12,022 nt of DNA, from assembly GCA_015680635.1 (NCBI GenBank), contig JAABOA010000445.1, positions 1 through 12,022 on the forward strand, read 5' to 3'. Origin of the DNA: Lunasporangiospora selenospora (Eukaryota > Mortierellomycota > Mortierellomycetes > Mortierellales > Mortierellaceae). Positions 1 through 9,377 of the stretch are shown one piece after another; position 1 is the stretch's first letter; each line of letters opens with the position of its first letter. The notes under the pieces were generated by a model. It was not told the DNA's origin and made no database searches. It saw nothing but the letters and a program-made list of their open reading frames with translations. The position numbers and the translations under genes were made by a program.

Positions 1-1
1 C

Positions 2-3000
2 TACCAAATCTGGACAGTGCTCTCTGCCTTTGAAGAGTCATCTGCAGGCTGCATTTCGGATATGTTGCTTCATGTATCGAACGGAGCCTACTACGATGGA
101 GTCCAGATGGCATCCAAGTTTATCCTCCATGTCGACATTCTCTTTGGCGCCATTGACGATCTCGAGACTCAGATGAAGGAGGCTGGCGATCAAGAGGGTA
201 ATTTGGGAATTATTTTGAGACCTTTACATTTATTTATTTTTTCTAGAAAAAGAAAATTAGTGGCGCGCATGGATGATTATCCACTCAACTCTCTTCTTTT
301 CTTTCACCCCCCCCCTCCCTCTCCCCTCTAGACCTTGCACATGGACGCGAAGCCAAGATGCTGTGCAAAAAGATTGTCAACTTTTTCTCCTTGTTGTCAC
401 ATACTCAAGAAAGCGGTGTTCGCCGACTGGGCATGACACAGGAACTTCTTTCACTTGTCACTGGACTGGCACACTACCTCAAGATCCTTATCCGAATTGC
501 CCTCACAGGTGCACTCAAGCTGGTGCGTAGCTATCCAATAGGCGATCATTTTCTTTTTATTCACTATTATGAGCACCTCTCTAACGGATGATATACACAA
601 CCTCGCATCTCAATCGCTCTGACTCGGTCATGAAAAAAAAATCAACAGGAGAGACAGTACAACTCGACTACTGCGATTACTCGGTTCCTGAGCAAACTCA
701 TGGAACTAGCCAATCGCGACACTTTTTTGAACGACACTCATGGAAAGTGGGGAGTGGTTGCAGATGTGACCTCGGATCTTTGTTTATCCTGCAGAGTGAC
801 AATCGAGGACGAATGCTTCATGTTTGAACACAGCCACCGTTGGCATTCCAAGTGTCTGATCTGTTCTGGATGTACCAAGCCCTTGTCATCAGTGATCTCT
901 GAAGCGTTGTTTGATTCAGGCCGCGGGTCGGTCCTGTGTCAGCAATGTCGAACGCCAGAAGCCAAGTCAGGGTTCTCGCTTGTCACCAAGCTAGAGCAGT
1001 ATACCTTCTTGCTTCGGGTAGCCCTTATTCGTCTCGAGAACTTGTTGCGCTTGAAAGGTTGGTGTATTGAGTAGGGCAAGGAAAAAAGGGAGGAGGGGGG
1101 GACTGGTTTGGGAGAACTCTTGGGATAATTTTTTTTTCCTCAAGATTTTAATTTGTATTCCGATGTCTCGGCACGTGTATTAGGCGATGACGGTGCAGAT
1201 GTGGATCAGAGAGTGCGTCTCCTTGCAACATCTCCAACAAACAGTCCACTTTCACCACCAGGACTGATCAGGAATGATTCTCGATCGAAATCCTATTCTG
1301 CCGATGACAAACAGTACGAGACCATTCATCTTGGCGACATTAAGCGTGTAAAATCGACCCACCTGGACCGAAAACTGTCCAACTCTGCGAGGATCCCAAG
1401 GCGACAAACCGTTATTGAGCATCAACGGAGGAGGACAGCTGCACAGGATCAGGCGACGGCCGTTGGAACCACAGCTTCTACAAAGCTGGATGTGCCCTCA
1501 AAGCAATTCTTGCAGCAGCCAGAACTGGCAAACTTTGAGATTGAGATTGTAGAAGAGACTCCAAGCCCAGGTGAACTTCAGGATGAGGATGAAGGCAGGG
1601 ATGGTCCCAACCCGAATGCACCAGCCACACTCTCGGACCTAACAGAACGCTTGCGAATCAGCAGTGCTGTCAATGCGCCACCACCGGTACCCGCTCGCTT
1701 GCGAACTGGAAGTCTCACCCGATCACAGTCAGCACTAGCGATCGGCAGCGCAGGAGTAGCTCATGTCCTTGAGAATGGAAAGAATGTTCCAGCAACACCT
1801 CATATCAAGCGCCAGTATCTGAGCGAGTTGTCGGCTCTGGAGTTGTTCATTGTGAAGCATCTGGCAGTGTTAACTCTGGCACCGATTGTGAGCGAGTTCT
1901 TTACGCTGGAGGAGTTATTGGATCTGATTGGACAACGGAAGCAGACGCTTTGGGGTCGATTCGTAAGGGGTCTCAAGACCGACAAAAAGAAACCCAAAGG
2001 TATGAACTAGTGTCCCCTCCCCCTTTAATCATGGATTATGTTGCGAGAGAGGCTAGGATATAGATGATGACCACTTACTCGTTATGCATATTTAACCTCA
2101 CCTTGAACTGGGACTAATAGTTGAAGGAACGTTTGGAGTGCCACTTGAAGTGCTCGTGGAAAGAAATGGCGTTGACTCGGCGTTGGGAGCGGGGCCTGGC
2201 AGGATCAGAATCCCTAGCTTTATCGACGACAGCATCAACGCTATGAAGAACATGGGTATGTAACCTATTTTTCCTGTTATGCTAAAAGACTGTATTTTGA
2301 GTCTTTTGGAAGGTTGTCTAACTCGTTTTATTGTTGCGAATGATGAAAACAAAACGAACTTGCTTCTATTAGACATGTCCGTGGAAGGCATTTTCAGAAA
2401 GAATGGAAATATTCGTCGATTGAAAGACCTGAGCGACACGATCGATAAGGATCCTTCATCTGTCAACCTTACTGAAGACAACCCTGTCCAAGTAGCAGCA
2501 CTCTTGAAAAAGTTTTTACGTGATCTTCCAGACCCATTGCTCACATTCAAACTACACCGGCTCTTTGTTGTCTCCCAGAGTAAGCAGCCTGGCGGGACAG
2601 GATGTTATCCATTGGGAACATGTTGTTTAAAAGACAAGGATGCTAACGTTGTGTGTACAAACGCTCTTTCTTTGGACATTAGAAGTGGATGATGAAATGC
2701 TTCGAAGGACAATTCTGCACTTGACGTGTTGTCTTTTGCCAAAGCCTAACCGCGACAGTATGGAGGCTCTCTGCTTGTTCTTCCGATGGGTGGCATCATT
2801 CTCGCATATAGATGAAGAAACAGGAAGCAAGATGGATCTCCATAATCTAGCGACGGTGGTCACGCCGAATGTGCTCTATTCCAAGTCCAAGGATCCAACC
2901 AAAGACGAAAGCTTTTTGGCTATCGAAGCTGTCATGGGCTTGTTGGAGCATCAAGACGAGTTTTGTGTGGTAAGTTGTACTGTCAGGCAATGATTTCTGG

Positions 3001-3675
3001 AAGGGTCATGTTCGATGGCTTGGTTTTAGTTCAGTGACTAAGGGTTATCATGGTTACTATTTGTTTGGGTTATAGGTGCCAATGGACCTGTCGTCGATCC
3101 TCAGTGACCAAGATTTGGTCGAGTCCTCGACAGACTTGTCATCTAAGGATATCCTGAAGCGGTGTGAGAATCTAGTCCGATCAAAGGTCAAGAAGTCACA
3201 CTCGCTAGGAGATCTCTATGCGGACCCACAGGGCAACACCAATGGCAACGGAATGACGGCCGAAGGAAACAGCCCGAATGGAGCTTACGGCGATATGCCA
3301 CATCAGTCACATCCAGTGCACGCTCATCACACTGGATATGTTGACCACTCGGGCCACGCCCACCATTACCCCCATCCTCACCATCCCAAATACAATCATG
3401 TCTCTCACGCTCATGGCCATAACGGTCACCATCACCCTCAATATGCCCACCCACATTCAAGTTTACACCCACCCCCACACCATACCAATGGGATGAACCC
3501 TGTAACGACTGCGACGACCTCTGCGACGACTGCAGCAATCCGTATCCCGGAGCGACCACGACCTTACCATCACTCTCATTCATCGCAGGCTGTGATGATG
3601 GTGAGTGGGGTGGGAGGAACAGACGGACAGAACAACGGAGGACCCAACCGTGGAACCACACCCATGTCACTCTAA
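2..3675 (+). CDS. LRG1: LRG1-type LIM-RhoGAP (Rho GTPase-activating protein), 5' partial, 8 exons
   Basis: Exons by frame-consistent GT...AG joins: 2-197, 332-522, 649-1057, 1145-1999, 2121-2255, 2373-2579, 2683-2969, 3076-3675. They give 959 visible residues and a TAA stop; the start lies outside the window. A LIM finger is at residues 174-229: CLSC, 17 residues, HSKC, CSGC, 21 residues, CQQC. After a disordered Ser/Pro-rich linker comes a basic stretch (KTDKKKPK) and then the RhoGAP domain, about 555-760, starting FGVPLE. It has the arginine finger GIFRKNG (Arg604), LPDPLLTF and NLATVVTPNVLY. The tail holds a His-rich block at 834-898. A LIM placed mid-protein, well before the GAP, matches yeast Lrg1 (third LIM) rather than Rga1/Rga2, whose LIMs are N-terminal. 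Two more LIM domains would be expected upstream. Lrg1 is known to down-regulate Rho1 and so glucan synthesis and polarised growth; that role here is inferred. All catalytic features look intact. Confidence 0.92.
3298..3486 (+). other. Sequence coding a histidine-rich tail segment of the LIM-RhoGAP
   Basis: About 64 residues (834-898 of the visible protein) contain 24 histidines, in patterns such as HAHH, HPHHP, HAHGH and HHH with Pro, Tyr and Ala between. The DNA is a degenerate CAY-rich run without exact unit repetition, so it is not a simple microsatellite. Such segments can bind Zn, Ni or Cu or drive phase separation; neither is shown here. Confidence 0.85.
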
Positions 3676-4285
3676 GCAATAGAAATAACGGGATCCTCTT
3701 CCGAAACCGCTTCCTTTGTTCTCCTTGTCCTCTTTCAACCACCACCACCACCACTCACCCCTTTCCTGGCATGGCATCACTACAAAACAAACACAAAGCC
3801 AAGTTTATTTTTGCACAGGCATGATCTCCTCCAGCCCAAGATACACACGCACGCACACAAAAGCAAAAAAAAGAAAAAAAAATGCAACAAAAGAGACGGT
3901 AACCCCAAGCAGCATCGAAAAGAAAAAAAAACATGAAATGACTCTTATAAAATGAACAAAAAAAAATCGTGTTTGGATTAGACTAGATTGTTTAAGGCCC
4001 AAAGCCTTTTTTGGTTCCCTCTTTGGAAAAGAAGAAAACTAAGGGTGGACATGGCCAATTCTGCCAAGAAACAGCTACTCATTGAGCCTCCAGGAAGGCT
4101 GTGCCGAGGGAGAGAGAGAAGAGAAGAGAGACAGATGGAAGCAACAGCCAGGCCAGGTGCCTGGACACCAGTACAAAAGGATTAAAAGCAAAAGGACTAG
4201 GAAGGGTCTCTGTTTCACGTGAGGAATGATGTCCCTGAGGGAATCAAGGTTGTCTCTCTGAGAAAAGACAAAAGGGTCTTTTTGC

Positions 4286-4317
<32 letters not shown>

Positions 4318-4530
4318 TTCTTCTCTCTGTCCATCCAGCACATCCTTCTCAGCAAGTCTGCCGCCTCATCTCCTTCCCCTTCTCCTTCTCCTTGTCTTTC
4401 TTACAGACAGCCATCCTTCACTCTCATCATCGGCCTGCTCTTGGATTTACACTCCAACCAGCATTCTTTGCCCTCCTTCACTCGTCCTCCTCCAACAACA
4501 TTCAAAGAAAGAAAGAAAAACTCGGCAATC
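3676..4530 (+). other. Intergenic: 3' flank of LIM-RhoGAP gene and promoter/leader of TMEM164 gene
   Basis: No gene is seen. The left part (about 3840-3970) is rich in A-runs and short CA repeats and probably includes the 3' UTR and polyadenylation site of the upstream gene; no clear AATAAA was found there. The right part (about 4280-4530) is strongly pyrimidine-rich (TC and TCC tracts), typical of promoters and leaders in filamentous fungi. A short ATG reading frame at 4226-4261 (11 codons plus stop) would be an upstream ORF if the transcript begins before it. Confidence 0.6.
4285..4328 (+). repeat. Pyrimidine tract with (TC)n core in the TMEM164 leader or promoter
   Basis: A 44-base run of only C and T; positions 4287-4309 are uninterrupted TC dinucleotides. 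It lies about 200 bases before the start codon at 4531. CT-rich blocks just upstream of genes are common core-promoter or leader elements in filamentous fungi; a regulatory role is inferred only. Confidence 0.75.
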
Positions 4531-6546
4531 ATGTTTGAACAGATGGGCGACTACCTGCTTGCCATTGCAGCAGAGATGCCCTTTGAGACGGACTGGAGCT
4601 CATCTCTCAACGGCTCATGGTACTGCATTCTCTCTTCTCTTTTTCATGCTGAAATCATTGCTCCCTTTCCTTGTCATCCTTCCCAGACTTTTAACCCCAC
4701 CCCCTGTCTTTCTCTTGGTATGATATAAAAAGGTATCTGTCACCCCGGAGGCATACGGTCGAGTTTCTCTGCTTCAACCTGTTCTTTCTCTGCACTGTCC
4801 GGTTCTTTTACAAGCGGGCGCTCCACCCAGGGTAGGTTCTCGGTTAACCGATGGATGGCCAGGAAAGATGGTGACACAAGGAAACGAGCGACGATGGTTT
4901 TCTTCTTGTCTGGAAGGGTGGGGTTGGGGACATGGAAGATCGAGAGACCGACCAAAAAAAGCTTATTACACATTGCCTTTGCATTTATTTATTTTTCTTT
5001 TTTCTCTCGTGCAGAGCCATAACAAACGAACGTCCATCTTTTCTCTTATTAGATCGCCCATCGCAAAGCTTTTTGAGTCCTATGCTCCTCCCACAAAGAG
5101 GTCCAAGGTCGAGATTACCGTCCTGGTCACCTTGACTGCCTCGCTCCTGATTACTGTTGCTCAAAAGTGGTACCGCGGTGGTCTCCTCTATTTGTTGCAG
5201 CCCTGCCATATGAGCGCCATGCTGCTGATCACCATCTTGGCCGGACCCAAGAACAAAAAGTGGCCCCATATCCTGCTCAACATTTACTTTCACATCATGT
5301 GGGGAACGTAAGTGTCTTTCTTTCTTTCTTTCTTTTTGCAGAATAGGGGCCTCGGGAGAAGCATTGTGTGTGTGGTGTATGAGGATGTGTATGTGTTTCG
5401 ATCTTATCAGATAGCTCCGACGACAACAGTGGACAAGCGACGGATGAACACAGCGCTGGCCATATTGAATCCCATGCCTGGGGCGGGCCTAAAACGCTCC
5501 GTGTTCTCCTTCCCTTCTTCGTTCTTTGAAAGGGAGGTTGAATGTCAACCACACAGCTAATCACACCCTTTTTCTTTTTTTTCTCTTCTCCTTTCCCATG
5601 GCCCTCTCTCCCCTCCCCCTCCGCCCCTCTCCTCTTTTTCGTTCCAAACGATGATAACGGATTTTTTTTTAAAAAAAAAGCATGCTGGCATTGTTGTCCC
5701 CAGATCTCCGAGACTACAATCTCTTTTTTGAGGTTGAAAACTTTTTTATTGGTAAGACTAAATACAATGGAAGGAAAACCCAAAAAAAGAGAGAGAGAGA
5801 GAGAGAGGGATAAAGAGAACAAAATGCACGGACATCGTTCCGGGACATCTGCAGACTCTCTCTTCTTGCCTGTGAAAAGAGATATGGCCTTGTGCGTGAA
5901 AAGAGCATTTCCCAGGCCAAAAAGAACAGGAGCAAGGGCCCCACCCATTCAGCCATGCACCTCCTCTCTGCCACGAGATTTATGCAAAAAAAAGAATGCT
6001 TGAGAAAAAAAAATAGCTCCGCCCATGCTTTCTCTGTTGTACACGACTCTGACGAACCAATGCACCACATGTCCGCACTCCTCCTTTCTCTTGAATAGAA
6101 CACTATTTGCTACTGTTGACACCCGTGTACATGATCTGGTCAAACCGCTATGTGATCTGGCCAGTGTCAATGGACGTGGCCCTCATGTCCTTCTCATTCT
6201 TTGCACTTTACCACTCGGCAATCTTGAGCACCACGGCACTGTTTATGGGTCAGAACCTCAACTACCTCCTGATGCCACCACCAGGTAACCAAGCATAATT
6301 GACCGAGCTCTTATTCCATAGTTTTTTCCTTTTTTTACTCACTCCTTTTCTTTCTGTTGGTTCCATCCTGGGGAACTAGGTCCTCTGCAAATGTTTGGCA
6401 AGTGGTACCGACCGGTGATGTACGTGTTTTGTATTCTCTTGACCATGACACGGTATCTCCTGGTTGAGGTCGTCATCCAGTACTTGCCTCGTCGGAGTCT
6501 CAGCTCTGCTCAGCTTCGACTCAATGCCAAACAAAAGGCACTCTGA
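4531..6546 (+). CDS. TMEM164: TMEM164 family membrane protein (putative phospholipid acyltransferase), 6 exons, frame break at exon 4
   Basis: Exons: 4531-4619, 4733-4831, 5053-5307, 5681-5750, 6099-6284, 6380-6546, stop TGA. The coding total is 866 bases, one short of a whole number of codons; supplying one base in exon 4 gives 288 residues (human TMEM164 is about 297). Recognition rests on LLYLLQPCHM (Cys114; human NPCH, Cys123), FIEHYLLLLTPVYMIW (His173; human His181), FFALYHS and GQNLNYLLMPPPG followed by GKWYRP. About six or seven hydrophobic segments are seen, roughly at 40-57, 83-100, 117-127, 136-154, 174-186, 196-221 and 246-268. ATG 4531 is the first in-frame ATG and has A at -3. 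Human TMEM164 is reported to be a cysteine-dependent acyltransferase that makes polyunsaturated ether phospholipids; the same activity here is inferred. Exon 3 ends in phase 2, but the conserved frame of exon 4 needs one more base (see findings). Confidence 0.85.
5308..5680 (+). other. Intron 3 of the TMEM164 gene, long and repeat-rich
   Basis: Donor GTAAGT at 5308 and acceptor AAG at 5680. It is 373 bases, about three times the typical intron here. It holds (CTTT)n at 5316-5337 followed by a decoy GCAG at 5338-5341, a C/T-rich stretch at 5560-5640, a branch-like GATAAC at 5653-5658, and T9A9 directly before the final AG. Splicing at the GCAG would leave an intron of only 34 bases, so it is unlikely. 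Confidence 0.6.
5662..5679. repeat. T9A9 perfect palindrome at a splice acceptor
   Basis: Nine T followed by nine A, directly before G5680 of the acceptor AG of TMEM164 intron 3. It could fold back in RNA or DNA and is a likely place for length variation between strains. Confidence 0.95.
5751..6098 (+). other. Intron 4 of the TMEM164 gene
   Basis: Donor GTAAGA at 5751 and acceptor AATAG at 6098 join phase 1 exactly and produce the conserved IEHYLLLL segment. The intron is 348 bases, contains a (GA)n run at 5789-5807 and several A-runs, and shows no coding signal of its own. Confidence 0.85.
5789..5807 (+). repeat. (GA)n microsatellite inside TMEM164 intron 4
   Basis: Nineteen bases of uninterrupted GA dinucleotides following an A7 run; intronic. 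Confidence 0.95.
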
Positions 6547-7736
6547 GTGACAGGAACTGAAAGAGGAGATGCAGGACAATGGAAAAAATATATCACAAGA
6601 AAACAGCAGGATAGTGGGTGACGATACAAACTACCTTTTCTTGTCTCTTTCACATGGAGCCTGTTCTCATTCGGGATTCGGCCATTTCGGTAGTTTGTTG
6701 GGTACACAAGGCCTTATTTTCTTTCTTCTAGTAAAGGGGAAGAGGGGGAAGGTGATGCATCCCTCGATATTCCGAATGCATCTTGTATCGATCGCCTTTT
6801 TGGATCTTTGACTAGAAGCACCTTAGAGCAGGGGGAAGATGCTCTTTCCTCCTTGTTTATTTTTTTCTAGTTCATTTACACACACTTCACTCATACACGA
6901 TACGCGTACTACTGTAAACCAATTCATACCATTCCATTCTTTTTTCTTTTTATATAAAGAAGATTACCCAAAGAAGAGCCTCAAATCGATTATCGGTCTA
7001 TTAGGGGAAGGGGGGGAAAATAGCGCTCAACAACATGAGTTTAGCCTTGCAACAGCTGACGGTTGGAACTGCACGGAGGAGAGAAGCGAATAAAAATGGA
7101 ATATGTGCGCACACCTATTGCTCGCTAAAAGCTGATGGCGTGATGGCTCTGCGAACGCCTGCCATACCCACTCTTGCTTGCTCAATCTCTCACCCCCTCC
7201 CCCCTTTGGCAAAATCCCTTCCCATTATCTTTGTAAATAGATCTCATTTCATACTCTCCTCAAAGCGGCTTAATAGTGATAGCGGTGGTCACTTAATTAG
7301 ATCTACGACAAAATAAAATAACAGTGCTGTTTGAGCGTGAGCAAGAGGAAAAAATAATATTAGAATGAAAGCCCGTGATGTGTGTTGTGTTTGTTTGTGA
7401 GCCTGAAACCCCAGATTCCGGCGCTCAAACAGAATTTAAATTGGTGATGGTGATGATGATGACAAAGAAAGAAAAATTAAGAGACACCAGTTACTCTGCA
7501 AATACCGGGCGTGACCCTCCCCCCCCTCATACTCCAAAGAAGGAATCACTATCCGTCATCATCACGGCATACACACACACAAGTCCTATCCCCTGAACCG
7601 GAAGGTAAGTGTGATAGAAACCGGCTGAACGAAACAAAGCTAGCGTCGTTTGCTTCGACGGCTCCTAGCCACTTTGGTACAAGAGCTATGACCATTCTAC
7701 CTTGAACAGCCAATGGTGCACCACCATAGCCAAGCT
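6547..7736. other. Intergenic region, no gene recognised
   Basis: Downstream flank of the TMEM164 gene. Open frames here are short, rich in low-complexity residues and lack recognisable motifs or plausible splice partners. AATAAA occurs at 7089-7094 and 7312-7317 on the plus strand, but both are more than 500 bases past the stop and may be chance. Short GT-rich, GATG-type and CA repeats occur at about 7376-7400, 7442-7462 and 7568-7580. Confidence 0.6.
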
Positions 7737-9377
7737 CTAGATCCCATTGATATCACTTTTGCGACCAGCATCATGCTGGACTACTCCTACCGCCTTGCAA
7801 ATAAATGGCCCTTTGTCTTTCTCTGTTCTGCAGCCACAGAGACCACATCGATGTGTGCCTATCATCACCAGAAAATATCAATAACAACCTAGTAATCGCG
7901 CTTTGGCTCATGTATTTTGCGATTCTTACTCCATTACCATTCACTACCATTTGTCATATCCTCTCCAGCACAATATATGTGTCATTTGGTCCACCATTGA
8001 TTGACTTGAAGAGTCCTCAATGGCAAGGACGATTGTTCTCTTGGATGGTAAACCGGGCTCTGGTAGCGGATCTTGCATCTCCTTGCTAGACTCGGGATTA
8101 GCCATGCTAACCGCCATATGCAAGATAGAAGGATACTTGTCTATCTCTGCAGTACACCCTTGTCGCTTTGCTACTTGAGGGTCTTGTAGGCCATCAATTT
8201 ATAGAATCGCCCAAGTCATGTATTCGCACGGAGCTTTAACCGCACATAGTCCTCCGTGCTTTGCGACAGTTGTCGTAGTTGAGACTCTTCTGAGACCTTG
8301 CTAGTGTCTTCAATCGTTACTGGAACAATTGCTTGCTCTATTGCATTGATATTGTCCGTCTCCTTGGCAAGCTGCAACAGGTATCCCACTCCCTGTGTGT
8401 TCCATGCTCCCTTGGACAAGCGATGGTTGGAAGCCTGGCTGGACCGGGTACTATCAACGATCACTACTGTAATGATCTCGACAATCCTTGGGTTGACCCC
8501 AATCGCACAGCTTTCCCAACGAGTTGCGACAGTGTCCTTTGTTTTCAAAGAGCTCTTTTACATATCGGATAGAGATCTAGTCTACGTTCAAAGGACAAGT
8601 ACTAACAGTGTCAGTCTTTGTGTCTAGAGTACAACATTCAAGCAGCCGTAAATGGTATTCATTTGTTGCTATGGTCCCTCGCAAACCGTAATAGTACTGT
8701 GGCAACAGATCGACCAAATGACTCGGAAAGCCCTGGAACTTGAGGTGATGAGGGCCTAGCCAACACAAATGATCGTGCCAAAGTTATATTTTATTTGGTT
8801 TTTTCATACCGAACTACTGAATGTTCGGGCTTATCACTCATAGGATCCTATGGCTACTTTCTCGGTTGACAGGCCTCAATGGGGTGGAGATTCAAGTGTG
8901 TATGGAGCCAAAAAAAAAAAAAAGACGAGTCAACGATCAATGTGCCGAGGTCAAGACTGCACAACAAATGAAATTGACTTGGCTGAAGTGCAGGCCCAAT
9001 AGGGCGGCTGTTAGGATGCCTGATCGTCTCTACTGGGCTTCTTGGTAGCTGTCTATTCATTACTTTCTTCACATCGCAAAAAGCAAACTGAAGTGCCTTG
9101 CTAGATCAATTCAGGACTGAACAGTAGCTAAACCTTCAAAATTAGACCATTTTACCAGATCATGCACACGTTCCGTTTACTCATTCATCATGAGCTTGTA
9201 ACTCCGAGATACCTTGGCCACATGGCTACATTCGCGTTGAAATATGAGGTCATGTAATAGGAAACTAGGTGATATTAAACATTCAAAAAGACAGTAATCA
9301 ATCTCAGGGGCCACAATCTGTAGATCATTGGCATCCAGCCTTAATAGGTTTGCTCCAGCAGCTGCATAAACAATGAT
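7737..9377 (-). pseudogene. Decayed Fanzor/TnpB-like nuclease gene (several stops and frameshifts)
   Basis: On the minus strand, protein-like stretches follow each other in different frames: 9071-9377 (with two internal stops), 8577-8768, 8216-8548, 7944-8198 and 7737-7877. In the order expected for a TnpB/Fanzor nuclease they show: (a) AIGVNPRIVEI at 8477-8506, like RuvC-I IGxDPG but with the catalytic Asp as Asn and the Gly as Arg; (b) RTIVLAIEDSS at 8007-8039, like RuvC-II with its Glu at 8016-8018; (c) HRCGLCGCRTEKDKGPFIC at about 7797-7853, like the zinc ribbon, with the CxxC pair intact but the second pair reduced to CKAV; (d) QHDAG...SDINGI at 7740-7778, a poor RuvC-III candidate. The span of about 1.6 kb would fit a protein of 500-550 residues, a usual Fanzor size. 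That these are remains of one gene is well supported by coding texture and order; the Fanzor identity is an inference from short motifs. It could be another RuvC-fold or unknown transposon protein. Confidence 0.5.
8910..8923 (+). repeat. A14 homopolymer
   Basis: Fourteen consecutive A on the plus strand (T14 on the minus strand), interrupting the protein-like remains on the minus strand. It may be a slippage product or an insertion; no target-site duplication was recognised next to it. Confidence 0.9.

Noticed and set aside
2098-2550. Minus-strand 150-codon frame
   Set aside because: Antisense to the RhoGAP exons 5 and 6 and the intron between them; no recognisable motif.
3188-3754. Minus-strand 188-codon frame rich in Val/Gly/Asp
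   Set aside because: Antisense shadow of the His-rich last exon of the LIM-RhoGAP gene.
4219-4530. In-frame open extension upstream of ATG 4531 that would encode a leucine/serine-rich, signal-like segment
   Set aside because: It opens with GTG, contains no in-frame ATG before 4531, and its hydrophobic look comes from translating the TC repeat.
5053-5135. Alternative reading of TMEM164 exon 3 from the GCAG acceptor at 5011-5014
   Set aside because: It joins exon 2 in a frame that stops at 5135 and loses the conserved PCHM segment; the TTATTAG acceptor at 5052 keeps both.
5411-5560. Possible extra exon after the AG at 5409-5410
   Set aside because: Joined to exon 3 it meets a stop codon at once, and the following stretch has no protein similarity to the family.
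5295-5948. Minus-strand 217-codon frame
   Set aside because: Antisense to TMEM164 introns 3 and 4 and exon 4; composed largely of translated GA/CT and A/T tracts.
7376-7600. GT-, GATG- and CA-rich short repeats considered as a repeat array
   Set aside because: Short, imperfect and without regular spacers; ordinary simple sequence, not a CRISPR or satellite array.
8298-8627. Plus-strand 109-codon frame with a hydrophobic N-terminus
   Set aside because: It lies opposite the minus-strand remains with the RuvC-I-like motif, which have better protein character; taken as an antisense shadow.
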